Assembly: GCF_000281895.1 (NCBI RefSeq)
Contig: NZ_CM001558.1
Location: 496,001 to 560,000, forward strand
DNA from: Pseudomonas fluorescens Q2-87
GTDB taxonomy: Bacteria > Pseudomonadota > Gammaproteobacteria > Pseudomonadales > Pseudomonadaceae
DNA: 64,000 nucleotides
Direction: 5' to 3'
In this document: in pieces, positions 18,884 through 26,927 of the stretch
How positions within the stretch are numbered: position 1 is the first letter of the stretch
Layout: the number at the start of each line of letters is the position of its first letter
Made by a program: the position numbers and the translations under genes
The notes under the pieces: model-generated
Told to the model about the DNA's origin: nothing
Seen by the model: only the letters and a program-made list of their open reading frames with translations
Database searches by the model: none

Positions 18884-19096
18884 ATAACTCAGGAGCCTAC
18901 TCCGCTCGCCGATAGCTGCGTCAGGTCCTCGCGCCAAGCTCGCCGTACGTCCCGTACTGTCTCGCTTGTCGCTCCGGTCCTTCCTTGCTCTCGACGTGCT
19001 CGCTACGGCTCCAAAGTCATTCACACGGCTGGTTTATAAGAGCGAAGCAAAAGCATTGCTAAGCACTGACTACGAATTTTCTGGAGTTAACGTTTC
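18884..19096. other. Intergenic spacer between dipeptidase and DUF5943 genes
   Basis: 213 bases without an ORF worth calling. It is rich in CTCG and GCTCG motifs and ends with a GGAG ribosome site for the next gene. No clear terminator was found, so transcription may run through. Confidence 0.4.
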
Positions 19097-19627
19097 ATGG
19101 CCAAGATCGCCCCGCAACTGCCTATCGAAGTCGACAGCGAAACCGGTGTCTGGACCTCCGACGCCCTGCCGATGCTCTACGTGCCGCGTCACTTCTTCGT
19201 CAACAACCACATGGGCATCGAGGAAGTGCTGGGCGCCGACGCCTACGCCGAGATTCTCTACAAGGCTGGCTACAAGTCCGCCTGGCACTGGTGTGAAAAA
19301 GAAGCCGAATGCCACGGCCTGGAAGGCGTCGCGGTGTTCGAGCACTACATGAAGCGCCTGTCGCAACGCGGCTGGGGCCTGTTCAAAATCCAGGACATCG
19401 ACCTCGACAAAGGCACCGCCAGCGTCAAGCTCGAGCACTCGGCGTTCGTCTATGTTTACGGCAAGGTCGGGCGCAAGGTCGACTATATGTTCACCGGCTG
19501 GTTTGCCGGCGCCATGGACCAGATCCTCGCCGCTCGCGGCAGCAAGATCCGCACTGTGGCCGAGCAGGTCTACGGCGGTTCCGAAGAAGGCCACGACGAC
19601 GGCCTGTTCATCGTCAAGCCGTTGTAA
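19097..19627 (+). CDS. DUF5943 / 4-vinyl-reductase-like protein
   Basis: 176 residues. Matches the gene between the dipeptidase and dgcA in P. aeruginosa (PA5397). The segment with conserved His and Cys (WHWCEKEAECHG) and the C-terminal V4R-like fold suggest a small-molecule or metal-binding role in dimethylglycine breakdown, possibly handling the released C1 unit. This is inferred only from its constant linkage to dgcAB. It ends 15 bp before dgcA, so is likely co-translated with it. Confidence 0.8.
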   Translation: MAKIAPQLPIEVDSETGVWTSDALPMLYVPRHFFVNNHMGIEEVLGADAYAEILYKAGYKSAWHWCEKEAECHGLEGVAVFEHYMKRLSQRGWGLFKIQDIDLDKGTASVKLEHSAFVYVYGKVGRKVDYMFTGWFAGAMDQILAARGSKIRTVAEQVYGGSEEGHDDGLFIVKPL

Positions 19628-19642
19628 GTCGAGGATCGCGCC

Positions 19643-21703
19643 ATGGCTTTTGAAGCAATGTTCCAGCCGATCCAGATCGGCAAACTGACCATCCGTAACC
19701 GCGTGCTCAGCACCGCCCACGCCGAGGTCTATGCCACCGACGGCGGGATGACCACCGACCGGTACGTGAAGTATTACGAAGAGAAGGCCAAGGGTGGCAT
19801 CGGCCTGGCCATTTGCGGGGGCTCGTCGGTGGTTGCCATCGACAGCCCGCAGGAATGGTGGAGCTCGGTGAACCTGTCCACCGACCGCATCATCCCGCAC
19901 TTCCAGAACCTGGCCGATGCCATGCACAAGCATGGCGCCAAGATCATGATCCAGATTACCCACATGGGCCGTCGCTCGCGCTGGGACGGCTTCAACTGGC
20001 CGACCTTGATGTCGCCGTCCGGCGTGCGTGAGCCGGTGCATCGCGCCACCTGCAAGACCATCGAGCCGGAAGAAATCTGGCGGGTGATCGGCAACTACGC
20101 CAGCGCCGCCAAGCGGGCCAAGGCCGGTGGCCTGGACGGCGTCGAGCTGTCCGCCGTGCACCAGCACATGATCGACCAGTTCTGGAGCCCGCGGGTCAAC
20201 AAGCGTACCGACGAATGGGGCGGCAGCTTCGAAGGCCGGATGAAATTCGGCCTGGAAGTGCTCAAGGCCGTGCGCGCCGAAGTGGGTGACGATTTCTGCG
20301 TGGGCATGCGCCTGTGCGGTGACGAATTCCACCCGGACGGCTTGTCCCACGAGGACATGAAGCAGATCGCCAAGTACTACGACGACACCGGCATGCTGGA
20401 TTTCATCGGCGTGGTGGGCTCGGGTTGCGACACCCACAACACCCTGGCCAACGTTATCCCGAACATGAGTTATCCACCGGAGCCGTTCCTGCACTTGGCC
20501 GCCGGTATCAAGGAAGTGGTCAAGGTCCCGGTGCTGCACGCGCAGAACATCAAGGACCCGAACCAGGCCACGCGGATCCTCGAGGGCGGTTACGTCGACA
20601 TGGTCGGCATGACTCGTGCGCACATCGCCGACCCGCACCTGATCGCCAAGATCAAGATGGGCCAGATCGACCAGATCAAGCAGTGCGTCGGCGCCAACTA
20701 CTGCATCGACCGTCAGTACCAGGGCCTGGACGTGCTGTGCATCCAGAACGCCGCGACGTCCCGTGAATACATGGGCGTGCCGCACATCATCGAGAAGTCC
20801 ACCGGGCCGAAACGCAAGGTGGTGGTCGTGGGTGCCGGCCCGGCCGGGATGGAAGCAGCACGCGTGGCCGCCGAACGTGGGCACGAGGTGACCCTGTTCG
20901 AGAAGAAAGAATTCATCGGTGGGCAGATCACCACGGCCTCGAAAGCCCCGCAACGGGACCAGATCGCCGGTATCACCCGCTGGTTCCAGCTGGAGCTGGC
21001 GCGGCTGAAAGTCGACCTGCGCCTGGGCGTGGCGGCGGATGCGGCGACCATCATGGACTTGCGTCCGGACGTGGTGGTGCTGGCCGTCGGCGGGCATCCG
21101 TTCCTGGAGCAGAACGAGCACTGGGGCGCCGCCGAAGGGCTGGTGGTCAGCAGCTGGGACGTGCTCGACGGCAAGGTTGCACCGGGCAAGAACGTGTTGG
21201 TCTACGACACCATCTGCGAATTCACCGGTATGTCGGTGGCCGATTTCCTCGCCGACAAGGGCAGCCAGGTCGAGATCGTCACCGACGACATCAAGCCGGG
21301 CGTGGCGATTGGCGGGACCTCGTTCCCTACCTATTACCGCAGCATGTACCCCAAGGAAGTGATCATGACCGGGGACATGATGCTGGAGAAGGTCTACCGC
21401 GAAGGCGACAAGCTGGTGGCGGTGCTGGAGAACGAATACACCGGGGCCAAGGAAGAACGCGTGGTCGACCAGGTTGTGGTGGAGAACGGTGTGCGGCCGG
21501 ACGAAGAAATCTACTACGCACTCAAGGAAGGTTCGCGCAACAAGGGCCAGATCGACGTCGAAGCCCTGTTCGCGATCAAGCCCCAACCGTGCCTGGAGCA
21601 GAGCGGTGATGGCTACCTGCTGTTCCGCATCGGCGACTGCGTGGCCCAGCGTAATACCCACGCGGCCATCTACGACGCCCTGCGGTTGTGCAAGGATTTC
21701 TAA
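19643..21703 (+). CDS. dgcA: Dimethylglycine demethylase, flavin/Fe-S subunit
   Basis: 686 residues, trimethylamine-dehydrogenase/2,4-dienoyl-CoA-reductase architecture. An N-terminal FMN TIM barrel (about 1-345) is followed by the iron-sulfur segment and two nucleotide-binding domains (VVVVGAGPAGMEAAR near 394). It oxidises dimethylglycine to sarcosine, probably passing electrons to DgcB and the ETF pair. Oddity: in the Fe-S motif the cysteines are Cys348, Cys354 and Cys366, while the position that holds the second ligand in trimethylamine dehydrogenase is Ala351. The cluster may thus be three-ligand, altered or absent. Confidence 0.94.
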   Translation: MAFEAMFQPIQIGKLTIRNRVLSTAHAEVYATDGGMTTDRYVKYYEEKAKGGIGLAICGGSSVVAIDSPQEWWSSVNLSTDRIIPHFQNLADAMHKHGAKIMIQITHMGRRSRWDGFNWPTLMSPSGVREPVHRATCKTIEPEEIWRVIGNYASAAKRAKAGGLDGVELSAVHQHMIDQFWSPRVNKRTDEWGGSFEGRMKFGLEVLKAVRAEVGDDFCVGMRLCGDEFHPDGLSHEDMKQIAKYYDDTGMLDFIGVVGSGCDTHNTLANVIPNMSYPPEPFLHLAAGIKEVVKVPVLHAQNIKDPNQATRILEGGYVDMVGMTRAHIADPHLIAKIKMGQIDQIKQCVGANYCIDRQYQGLDVLCIQNAATSREYMGVPHIIEKSTGPKRKVVVVGAGPAGMEAARVAAERGHEVTLFEKKEFIGGQITTASKAPQRDQIAGITRWFQLELARLKVDLRLGVAADAATIMDLRPDVVVLAVGGHPFLEQNEHWGAAEGLVVSSWDVLDGKVAPGKNVLVYDTICEFTGMSVADFLADKGSQVEIVTDDIKPGVAIGGTSFPTYYRSMYPKEVIMTGDMMLEKVYREGDKLVAVLENEYTGAKEERVVDQVVVENGVRPDEEIYYALKEGSRNKGQIDVEALFAIKPQPCLEQSGDGYLLFRIGDCVAQRNTHAAIYDALRLCKDF

Positions 21704-21720
21704 AGCTTGCACATGACCCT

Positions 21721-21807
21721 GTGGGAGCGAGCTTGCTCGCGAAAGCGGTGGGTCAGTCAATCCTGATGTGACTGACAAAATGCATTCGCGAGCAAGCTCG
21801 CTCCCAC
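21721..21807. repeat. REP inverted pair (type B) inside the dgc operon
   Basis: GTGGGAGCGAGCTTGCTCGC and its inverse, 87 bp end to end, between dgcA and dgcB. Confidence 0.9.
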
Positions 21808-21865
21808 AGGAACCGAGTAAGGCATCTCGACCTGCAAGACCCTGAGGTCTTTGGGAGCAACACCT

Positions 21866-23815
21866 ATGTTGAACACCCTTCTCCCCATCCTGCTGTTTGC
21901 TGCCCTGGGCCTCGCGGTCCTTGGCGCCTTGCGGCGGGTGAACATGTGGCGCCGGGGCCGACCGGCCAAGGTCGACCTGATCGGCGGTCTCTTCGCCATG
22001 CCCAAGCGCTACATGGTGGATTTGCACCATGTGGTCGCGCGGGACAAGTACATCGCCAACACCCACGTCGCCACGGCGGGTGGTTTTGTGCTGGCGGCAG
22101 TGCTGGCAATCCTGGTGCACGGCTTCGGCCTGCAGAACCGCATCCTGGGCTATGCATTGTTGTTCGCCACCCTGCTGATGTTCAGCGGTGCGATCTTCAT
22201 TGCCCTGCGTCGCCGCAATCCACCGGCACGGCTGTCGAAAGGCCCCTGGATGCGTCTGCCCAAGAGCCTGTTCGCGTTTTCCATCAGCTTCTTCCTGGTG
22301 ACCTTGCCGGTGGCCGGGATCCTGCCGGCGGACTTCGGCGGTTGGGTGTTGGTGACATTGCTGGGCCTGGGCGTGCTGTGGGGCGTGTCGGAAATGTTCT
22401 TCGGCATGACCTGGGGCGGGCCGATGAAGCATGCCTTCGCCGGTGCCCTGCACCTGGCCTGGCATCGCCGCGCCGAGCGCTTTGGCGGCGGCCGTTCCAC
22501 GGGCCTCAAGCCGCTGGACCTGAACGATCCGGCGGCGCCGCTGGGCGTTGAGAAACCCAAGGATTTCACTTGGAACCAACTGCTCGGTTTCGATGCTTGC
22601 GTGCAGTGTGGCAAGTGCGAAGCCGCTTGCCCGGCCTTCGCCGCCGGCCAGCCGCTGAACCCGAAAAAACTCATCCAGGACATGGTCGTTGGCCTGGCCG
22701 GCGGCACCGACGCGAAGTTTGCCGGCAGTCCGTACCCTGGCAAGGCGGTGGGCGAACACAGCGGTAATCCGCATCAGCCAATCGTCAACGGCCTGGTGGA
22801 CGCCGAGACGCTGTGGTCCTGCACCACCTGCCGGGCGTGCGTCGAGGAATGTCCGATGATGATCGAGCACGTCGATGCCATCGTCGACATGCGTCGCCAC
22901 CTGACCCTGGAAAAAGGCGCCACGCCGAACAAGGGCGCCGAGGTGCTGGAAAACCTCATCGCCACCGACAACCCGGGCGGCTTTGCCCCGGGTGGGCGGA
23001 TGAACTGGGCGGCGGACCTGAACCTGAACCTGCTCAGCGAGAAGAAATCCACCGACGTGCTGTTCTGGGTCGGCGACGGCGCCTTCGACATGCGTAACCA
23101 ACGCACCCTGCGCGCGTTCGTCAAAGTGCTCAAGGCGGCGAAAATCGACTTCGCCGTGCTCGGCCTCGAAGAGCGTGACAGCGGTGACGTGGCTCGCCGC
23201 CTGGGCGATGAAGCGACGTTCCAACTGTTGGCCAAGCGCAACATCCAGACCCTGGCCAAATACAGTTTCAACCGCATCGTCACCTGCGATCCCCACAGCT
23301 TCCACGTGTTGAAAAACGAATACGGCGCCTTCGATGGCAACTACCGGGTGCAACACCACAGCACCTATATGGCAGAAATCATCGAGGCCGGCGGGCTTAA
23401 TCTGGGTCAGCACAAAGGCGACAGCGTGACCTATCACGATCCTTGCTACCTGGGTCGCTACAACGGCGAATACGAGGCGCCGCGCCAGGTGCTGCGTGCG
23501 CTGGGTATCGAGGTCAAGGAGATGCAGCGTTCCGGTTTCCGTTCGCGTTGCTGCGGCGGTGGCGGCGGTGCGCCGATCACCGACATCCCTGGCAAACAGC
23601 GGATTCCCGACATGCGTATGGAAGACATCCGCGAAACCGGCGCCGAACTGGTGGCCGTGGGTTGTCCACAATGCACCGCGATGCTTGAGGGCGTGGTCGA
23701 ACCACGGCCGCTGATCAAGGACATCGCCGAGTTGGTGGCCGATGCCCTGCTCGAAGACACCGCCCCGAGCAAGCCCGTGACTCCAGCCAAACGTGAACCC
23801 GCGGAGGTGCATTAA
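21866..23815 (+). CDS. dgcB: Dimethylglycine demethylase, Fe-S oxidoreductase subunit
   Basis: 649 residues. The N-terminal part contains several membrane segments (about residues 4-22, 75-110 and 130-170). It is followed by two 4Fe-4S motifs (CVQCGKCEAACP and CTTCRACVEECP) and CCG-domain motifs (HDPCYLG, CCGGGGG), as in heterodisulfide-reductase-like proteins. It probably links DgcA or ETF to the quinone pool in the inner membrane. The start at MLNTLLPIL has a GGGAG ribosome site. The stop codon overlaps the etfA start by one base. Confidence 0.93.
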   Translation: MLNTLLPILLFAALGLAVLGALRRVNMWRRGRPAKVDLIGGLFAMPKRYMVDLHHVVARDKYIANTHVATAGGFVLAAVLAILVHGFGLQNRILGYALLFATLLMFSGAIFIALRRRNPPARLSKGPWMRLPKSLFAFSISFFLVTLPVAGILPADFGGWVLVTLLGLGVLWGVSEMFFGMTWGGPMKHAFAGALHLAWHRRAERFGGGRSTGLKPLDLNDPAAPLGVEKPKDFTWNQLLGFDACVQCGKCEAACPAFAAGQPLNPKKLIQDMVVGLAGGTDAKFAGSPYPGKAVGEHSGNPHQPIVNGLVDAETLWSCTTCRACVEECPMMIEHVDAIVDMRRHLTLEKGATPNKGAEVLENLIATDNPGGFAPGGRMNWAADLNLNLLSEKKSTDVLFWVGDGAFDMRNQRTLRAFVKVLKAAKIDFAVLGLEERDSGDVARRLGDEATFQLLAKRNIQTLAKYSFNRIVTCDPHSFHVLKNEYGAFDGNYRVQHHSTYMAEIIEAGGLNLGQHKGDSVTYHDPCYLGRYNGEYEAPRQVLRALGIEVKEMQRSGFRSRCCGGGGGAPITDIPGKQRIPDMRMEDIRETGAELVAVGCPQCTAMLEGVVEPRPLIKDIAELVADALLEDTAPSKPVTPAKREPAEVH

Positions 23816-25035
23816 TGAGCGACATTATCCGCCGCGACCCTCGCGCCGAGTGGATCGCCCGCAACCGCTTGCACCCGCTGCACGCGGCCATGCAACCGGT
23901 ACAACAAAGCTGGATGGGCCCTAACGGCGTTATCCGCAAGAATGTCCATGGCGTCGGTTTCATCGGCCCCAACGGCATCAAACGCATCGACCGCAGCGGT
24001 GCCCAACAGGGTGGCGCGAGCAAGCGCACCGCCGCCGTTGAAGTGCAATTGCCGCTGCATCAGGTGCCGCAACCGGCGTTCTACATCAGCGTGGTACCCG
24101 ACATGGTCGGTGGCCGCCTCAGCAGCCACGACCGCGACCTGCTCGGCCTGGCGCATCAGTTGGCCGGTAGCGATGGTGCGGTGCTGGCGGTGGTCTTCGG
24201 CGAGCACAAGGAAAACGCCTTCGCCACGGCCGGCGTCGACCGCTTGCTGGTACTCGAAGGCGAGGCGTTCAGCGGTTATGCACCGGAACAACGGGTGCAA
24301 GGCCTGCGGGCTGTGGATAACCAATTCAACCCACGTCATTGGTTGCTGCCCGACAGCCGCACCGGTGGTGGCGAATTGGGCCGACGTTTTGCTGCGGCCC
24401 TGGGCGAACGCCCGGCCACCCGGGTCTGGCAGGTCAAGGGCGAGGAGTGCATCGGGCGTGCCGGTGCAGGCCTGCAAGACCTGGCGCGGCCATTGGCGCG
24501 CTTGATCCTGGCGGCGGCTGAGTGCGCTGAGCCGGTCAGCGAAACCCGTCACGAAGCGTTGCCTGTGGAGTTATCCACAAGCGTGGCGCGCAGCCTGTCG
24601 CGTATCGAAGACCTGGGCGCAGTCGCGGTGGACCCGGGGGCGATCCCGATGGCCGAAGCCGAATTCATTTTCTCTGGCGGCAATGGTGTCAAAGACTGGG
24701 CGCTGTTCCACCAGACCGCGGCGGCCCTGGGAGCTACCGAAGGTGCATCGCGGGTAGCGGTGGACGATGGTTTCATGGCCCGTGACCGCCAGGTCGGTGC
24801 GTCTGGCACCTGGGTCACGGCGCGAGTCTATGTGGCCGTGGGAATTTCCGGGGCGATCCAGCATCTGCAAGGCATCGGTGCCTGCGACAAGGTGGTGGCG
24901 ATCAACCTCGACCCGGGCTGCGACATGATCAAGCGGGCAGACCTGTCGGTGATCGGTGACAGCGCGGCGATTCTCCAGGCCTTGATCGCGGCGGTAGAGG
25001 CTTACCGCAACGAAGCCAAGCGCGAAGCGGCTTAA
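23815..25035 (+). CDS. etfA: Electron transfer flavoprotein alpha subunit, dgc-linked
   Basis: 406 residues, longer than housekeeping EtfA because of an N-terminal extension of about 80 residues. The C-terminal FAD-binding signature is clear (VAVGISGAIQHLQGI and VVAINLDPGCDMIKRADLSVIGD). It is translationally coupled to dgcB. It is likely the dedicated electron acceptor for dimethylglycine oxidation, separate from the housekeeping ETF. Two perfect DnaA-box 9-mers (24312-24320 and 24571-24579) are embedded in the coding sequence. Confidence 0.9.
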   Translation: MSDIIRRDPRAEWIARNRLHPLHAAMQPVQQSWMGPNGVIRKNVHGVGFIGPNGIKRIDRSGAQQGGASKRTAAVEVQLPLHQVPQPAFYISVVPDMVGGRLSSHDRDLLGLAHQLAGSDGAVLAVVFGEHKENAFATAGVDRLLVLEGEAFSGYAPEQRVQGLRAVDNQFNPRHWLLPDSRTGGGELGRRFAAALGERPATRVWQVKGEECIGRAGAGLQDLARPLARLILAAAECAEPVSETRHEALPVELSTSVARSLSRIEDLGAVAVDPGAIPMAEAEFIFSGGNGVKDWALFHQTAAALGATEGASRVAVDDGFMARDRQVGASGTWVTARVYVAVGISGAIQHLQGIGACDKVVAINLDPGCDMIKRADLSVIGDSAAILQALIAAVEAYRNEAKREAA

Positions 25036-25050
25036 GAGAAGGATGAGTTG

Positions 25051-25821
25051 ATGAGTACCCAAGTGATCAGCCTCGTGTCCATCGGCGCCCATCCGACCTC
25101 CGGTCGGCCGCGCCGTGCTGAGCAGGACGCCCGGGCCGTGGAGCTGGGCCTGCAACTGGCTGGCAGCGAGCTGCAAGTGCTGCACGCCGGCGACGTGGCC
25201 GAACCGGCCTTGCGCGCCTACCTGGGCATGGGCCTGGACGAACTTCATGTGCTGGATAACCCCGTTGGTGCCGACGCATTGCCGGCCCTGACTGACTACC
25301 TGCGTGACGCCGGTGCCCAGGTTGTGCTCACCGGCAGCCAGGCGGAAACCGGTGAAGGTTCAGGGATGCTCCCATTCCTGCTGGCGGAAAACCTCGGCTG
25401 GCCGCTGGTGGTGGGGCTGGCCCAGGTCGAATCCATCGACAACGGCGTGGCGCTGGTGCTGCAAGCGTTGCCCCGGGGCCAGCGGCGTCGACTGAAAGTA
25501 CGCCTGCCGTTTCTGGCCACTGTGGATAACGCTGCGCCCAAGCCTCGGCAAAGCGCCTTCGGCCCGGCCCGGCGCGGGGCCTTGCACGCTGAAGAGGTGG
25601 AGGTGATCGACGACACCTTGTTGGCGGTGGCGACCCTGCAACCGGCCAAACCACGCCCCAAACGCTTGAAAGTGATCAAGGCCAAGAGCGGCGCCGACCG
25701 CATGAAAGCCGCCACGGCCAAGGCCAGCGGCGGAGGCGGCCAGGTGCTCAAGGGCGTGAGCCCGGAAGCCGGGGCCGAGGCGATTCTCAAGTTGTTGGTC
25801 GAGGAAGGGGTGGTTCGCTGA
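25051..25821 (+). CDS. etfB: Electron transfer flavoprotein beta subunit, dgc-linked
   Basis: 256 residues, ETF beta family with AMP-binding type motifs (GTGADALPALTDYLRDAGAQVVLTG-like region, then GSQAETGEGSGMLPFLLAE). Partner of the EtfA gene 15 bp upstream. A TTG one codon earlier is also possible, but the ATG is preferred because an AGAAGGA ribosome site precedes it. One perfect DnaA box lies at 25521-25529 within the gene. Confidence 0.88.
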   Translation: MSTQVISLVSIGAHPTSGRPRRAEQDARAVELGLQLAGSELQVLHAGDVAEPALRAYLGMGLDELHVLDNPVGADALPALTDYLRDAGAQVVLTGSQAETGEGSGMLPFLLAENLGWPLVVGLAQVESIDNGVALVLQALPRGQRRRLKVRLPFLATVDNAAPKPRQSAFGPARRGALHAEEVEVIDDTLLAVATLQPAKPRPKRLKVIKAKSGADRMKAATAKASGGGGQVLKGVSPEAGAEAILKLLVEEGVVR

Positions 25822-25846
25822 ATCCAGGAACACCCGCGAGACCCTT

Positions 25847-25933
25847 GTGGGAGCGGGCTTGCTCGCGAAAGCGGAGTGTCAGGCGATTTTGCCCTAGCTG
25901 ACACACCGCTTTCGCGAGCAAGCCCGCTCCCAC
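25847..25933. repeat. REP inverted pair (type B)
   Basis: GTGGGAGCGGGCTTGCTCGC and its inverse, 87 bp end to end, directly after etfB. Confidence 0.9.
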
Positions 25934-25973
25934 AGTAAGTTCCATGGTTACTCACAATCCCTGTGCGTCCGCC

Positions 25974-26653
25974 TGTGGATAAGCTGTTCGCCCATCGCTG
26001 TACGCCACGCCAATCAGGCCCTGCAAGCCTGCGATCAAAAAATAGCCAGCCTAACCTGCGGTTTTTACTGGCTTTTCTCTGTGAACAAAGACCGAATTGA
26101 AATCACAGTTGCCCCCAATCTCTGTTGGCGCTTCTGTGGATAAGATGTTCGCTATCCTCTGCAAGCCATACGGAACGGGGTCTGCGCAAGATTGATCATT
26201 AAATGATCTATTCGTTGTTTTTATCTGAGTTATCACGTGAAAACCCCGATTTATACGCTCCGGAGGCGGTTTTCCACAGAACAGTCAAAATTACCCCCAA
26301 ACGCTGTTGGTCCTTCTGTGGATAAGGTGTTCGCTTACCACTACAGCCCTTTATTAACGGGCCCTGCAACGATTCGATCAAAAAACAACCTATGTGCCTG
26401 GGAAATCGACTTTATTCATAAGTCACGGTTTTTATTCGCTTTGTCGCTGAATAAATGTCGGCAGTAGGCACACTTGTCCCCATTTGCTGTGGGTGGCCAT
26501 GTGGATAACTTGTTCGTTGAATGCTGCAAGCCTCGGTGCGTATAGCCCAAATCGCGATAGATCAAATTTCATACAGTTCTAAAGAACTGCCTTGACGATG
26601 GGCTGTCGGCTGTCTTCACTCCATGGCACAAGGACATCGCAACTTTATCCACA
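25974..26653. repeat. Degenerate tandem array with five perfect DnaA boxes
   Basis: TGTGGATAA occurs at 25974, 26135, 26317 and 26500, spaced 161, 182 and 183 bp. The inverse TTATCCACA lies at 26645. The first three copies extend to CTGTGGATAAGNTGTTCGC, and the fourth keeps TGTTCG. Each is followed 20-60 bases later by GCAA and a GATCA-A/T tract. A near-match TTTTCCACA is at 26271. The units look like diverged copies of one repeat of about 180 bp. The arrangement resembles chromosomal DnaA-binding clusters (datA/DARS-like) or a relict origin; neither is proved. Confidence 0.75.
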
Positions 26654-26927
26654 TCAGGTTCAGGGAGAACACAGGATGGATGGCAAGGATCCCCGCTCGC
26701 ATCCGCTTTCACCCGTAACCTGCGTCCCGACACCTCCCACCTCGTTGCACAAGCGTATCCACCGTCGCGCCGCTAACCAGCGTGCGCGTCTATAGCGTTC
26801 GGCTTTTCCCCCTGTAGCACCGCTGACTGCCGCTCGAACCTGTACGGGAAGAGTGGCCAGGCGTTCGTGCGCCTGTCGATTCGCAGGCAACCGCAGAGTT
26901 GCCCCTTCTGCCTGAGAGGACTTGAAC

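Larger units (their letters stand above)
25822..26927. other. 1.1-kb intergenic region with REP pair and DnaA-box repeats
   Basis: No gene is supported here. The left part holds a REP pair, and 25974-26653 holds the repeat array described separately. The final about 270 bases contain the presumed promoter and leader of the GMC oxidoreductase gene, with no identified motif. GC content is much lower than the flanks between 26040 and 26480. Confidence 0.7.

Noticed and set aside
19070-23812. A 1580-codon minus-strand open frame opposite dgcA and dgcB
   Set aside because: It is antisense to well-identified genes. High GC content leaves the opposite frame free of stops, and the translation is His/Gln/Arg-rich without domains.
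25974-26653. The DnaA-box array as the main chromosomal origin
   Set aside because: The Pseudomonas oriC lies beside dnaA/rpmH; neither gene is here. Only a secondary or regulatory role is considered.
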